DNA from: an uncultured Pseudoxanthomonas sp.
Lineage (GTDB): Bacteria; Pseudomonadota; Gammaproteobacteria; Xanthomonadales; Xanthomonadaceae
Length of the DNA stretch: 7,130 nucleotides
Assembly: GCA_946886405.1 (NCBI GenBank)
Contig: CAMPIO010000137.1
Span: 1 to 7,130 of the forward strand
Direction: 5' to 3'
In this document: positions 6,207 through 7,130 of the stretch, in pieces
Layout: every line of letters begins with the position of its first letter
Position numbering within the stretch: position 1 is the first letter of the stretch
Notes under the pieces: model-generated
Told to the model about the DNA's origin: nothing
The model's database searches: none
Seen by the model: only the letters and a program-made list of their open reading frames with translations
Made by a program: the position numbers and the translations under genes

Positions 6207-6707
6207 TCAGGCGAGCTCGGCGACCTGCATCGAGACCTGCTTGCGGCCATCATCCAGCCATTGGCGACCCGCTTCGACGAAGCCATGCCGTGCATGGAAC
6301 AGGCGCGAGGGCTCGTTCGGCGGCACCACGTTGAACTCGCAGGTGATGCGAGGGATGCCATGCGCACGGGCGAAGGCGAACAGGTCTGCGTACAGCCGCG
6401 AGCCCAGCCGGTGCCCCTGCGCGGCCGCGTCCACGACGATGCGGTCGACGTAGAGGAAGTCCGGATAGCGTTCGGCGAACCACCCGAAGTTGTCGTTGCG
6501 GTAATCCGCCCCGGCGCGCATGGCCAGCAGGAAGGCGACCACACGACCGTCGAGCGTCGCCACGCGGTGATAAGCGGACAGGGACGCCAAGTGGCGCAAC
6601 CTGTCCGCATCCATGGGGCTGGTGTGGCGGACCTCGGCTTCGTTCAGCGCGACGATGGCGGCATAGTCGCCATCGTTCGCGTCGCGTATCCGAGGTTCGG
6701 CCGCCAC
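6207..6707 (-). CDS. GNAT-family N-acetyltransferase (COG3818-like)
   Basis: A 166-residue predicted acetyl-CoA-dependent acyltransferase; the substrate is unknown. IRDANDGDYAAIVALNEAEV (7-26) is the usual GNAT opening. The core strand and acetyl-CoA pyrophosphate loop are FLYVDRIVV (84-92), then DAAAQGHRLGSRLYADLFAFAR (93-114). In the Q/R-x-x-G-x-G/A signature the first glycine is replaced by R100 (Q97-G-H-R100-L-G102). The C-terminal motif B is CEFNVVPPNEPSRLFHARHGF (123-143). The NEAEVRHTSPMD and AGADYRNDNFGWFAERYPDFLYVDR stretches resemble the COG3818 group of predicted acetyltransferases as I remember it. The start is GTG (6707); no upstream Shine-Dalgarno sequence is visible, and the gene begins four bases after the stop codon of the yqhA-like gene, suggesting translational coupling. 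A downstream ATG start would delete the conserved N-terminus. An operon with the yqhA-like gene is likely. Confidence 0.9.
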   Translation of the reverse strand: MAAEPRIRDANDGDYAAIVALNEAEVRHTSPMDADRLRHLASLSAYHRVATLDGRVVAFLLAMRAGADYRNDNFGWFAERYPDFLYVDRIVVDAAAQGHRLGSRLYADLFAFARAHGIPRITCEFNVVPPNEPSRLFHARHGFVEAGRQWLDDGRKQVSMQVAELA

Positions 6708-6711
6708 GGGG

Positions 6712-7130
6712 TCAGTGTGCGGCGTGCTTCGGCTGAGCGCCGTTGCTCATCAGGCGGTCGGTGTAGGCGATGCCGATCGCCGACAGGATGAAGATGGCGT
6801 GGATGATCGTCTGCCACATCACGCCGGTCGGCGTGAAGTCGCTGCAGGTCTTCGCCGCCCACCCGGCCACCTTGGCCGCCTCCGCCGCAGCGAATGCAGC
6901 CGGCGTGCCGCACAGCGGCAGGCCACCCAGTGCGCTGGCGCCGATGAAGGTCTTCAGCAGGTGGATGGACGAAATGCCGATGATCGCCATCGCCAGCTTG
7001 ACCTTCAGTACCGACGCGTTGACGTGGCTGAGCCATTCCGGCTGATCGGGGTGCTTTTCCAGCCCCATGCGCGACACGAAGGTCTCGTAGCCGCCGACGA
7101 TCACCATCATCAGCAGGTTGGAGATCATCA
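6712..7130 (-). CDS. YqhA/UPF0114 (TIGR00645) family inner-membrane protein, N-terminus beyond right edge
   Basis: The last 139 or so codons of a multi-pass membrane protein of unknown function; the reading frame is open to position 7130. Residue numbers are from the methionine at 7128. Family-typical blocks are VGGYETFVSRMGLE (11-24; E. coli YqhA has SGYENFVSQLDI), WLSHVNASVLKVKLAMAIIGISSIHLLKTF (32-61) and WQTIIHAIFILSAIGIAYTDRLM (105-127). Predicted membrane segments are about 1-13, 43-61 and 107-122. Between the last two lies a loop of about 40 residues (62-104), some 25 longer than in E. coli as I recall that sequence, rich in alanine and holding two cysteines (C73, C95). The E. coli protein has 164 residues, so roughly 60-70 N-terminal residues, including the first membrane segments, are missing from this window. 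It probably heads an operon with the acetyltransferase gene four bases downstream. Confidence 0.9.
   Translation of the reverse strand, partial: MISNLLMMVIVGGYETFVSRMGLEKHPDQPEWLSHVNASVLKVKLAMAIIGISSIHLLKTFIGASALGGLPLCGTPAAFAAAEAAKVAGWAAKTCSDFTPTGVMWQTIIHAIFILSAIGIAYTDRLMSNGAQPKHAAH

Noticed and set aside
4265..6334. A 689-codon open frame on the plus strand opposite uvrD
   Set aside because: Same shadow effect. It spans UvrD motifs on the other strand and extends into the acetyltransferase gene, has low-complexity composition and no visible domain or ribosome binding site.

Overview
The window looks like chromosomal DNA from a high-GC gammaproteobacterium of the Xanthomonadaceae/Lysobacteraceae (Xanthomonas, Stenotrophomonas, Lysobacter, Luteimonas group). 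The evidence is the GC-rich codon usage, the close match of PolA and UvrD to their gammaproteobacterial orthologues, the DUF2782 lipoprotein beside polA, and a C-rich stem-loop array downstream of polA that recalls the Xanthomonas small RNA sX13. The genus cannot be fixed from sequence reading alone. No mobile element, CRISPR array, tRNA or rRNA was seen.

Layout, left to right. Positions 1-234 hold no protein gene. They are more AT-rich than the rest and carry, on the minus strand, a weak polA terminator, an inverted repeat next to a -10-like box, and then three back-to-back stem-loops that run off the left edge. Positions 235-3018 (minus) are full-length polA. A 97-bp divergent intergenic region separates it from a small DUF2782 lipoprotein gene at 3116-3418 (plus). 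That gene converges, with a 10-bp gap, on a universal stress protein gene (3429-3875, minus). An 80-bp gap with an FNR-type promoter follows, then full-length uvrD (3956-6157, minus), a 49-bp gap, a GNAT acetyltransferase (6207-6707, minus) and, 4 bp from it, the C-terminal part of a YqhA/UPF0114 membrane protein (6712 to beyond the right edge, minus).

Functionally this is mostly a DNA-repair neighbourhood. PolA fills gaps and UvrD unwinds the excised strand in nucleotide excision repair; UvrD also acts in mismatch repair. yqhA and the acetyltransferase gene are probably co-transcribed and could read into uvrD. The stress protein gene appears to have its own oxygen-responsive promoter.

The points most worth a second look are: (1) the sX13-like RNA beside polA, the same chromosomal niche used by Spot 42 in E. 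coli and ErsA in Pseudomonas; (2) a near-perfect FNR box placed exactly at -41.5 relative to the start site predicted from a -10 box upstream of the usp gene; (3) polA and uvrD sharing an almost identical -10-plus-start-codon block that predicts leaderless mRNAs. The protein-coding genes themselves are ordinary; the interest lies in the short non-coding stretches.
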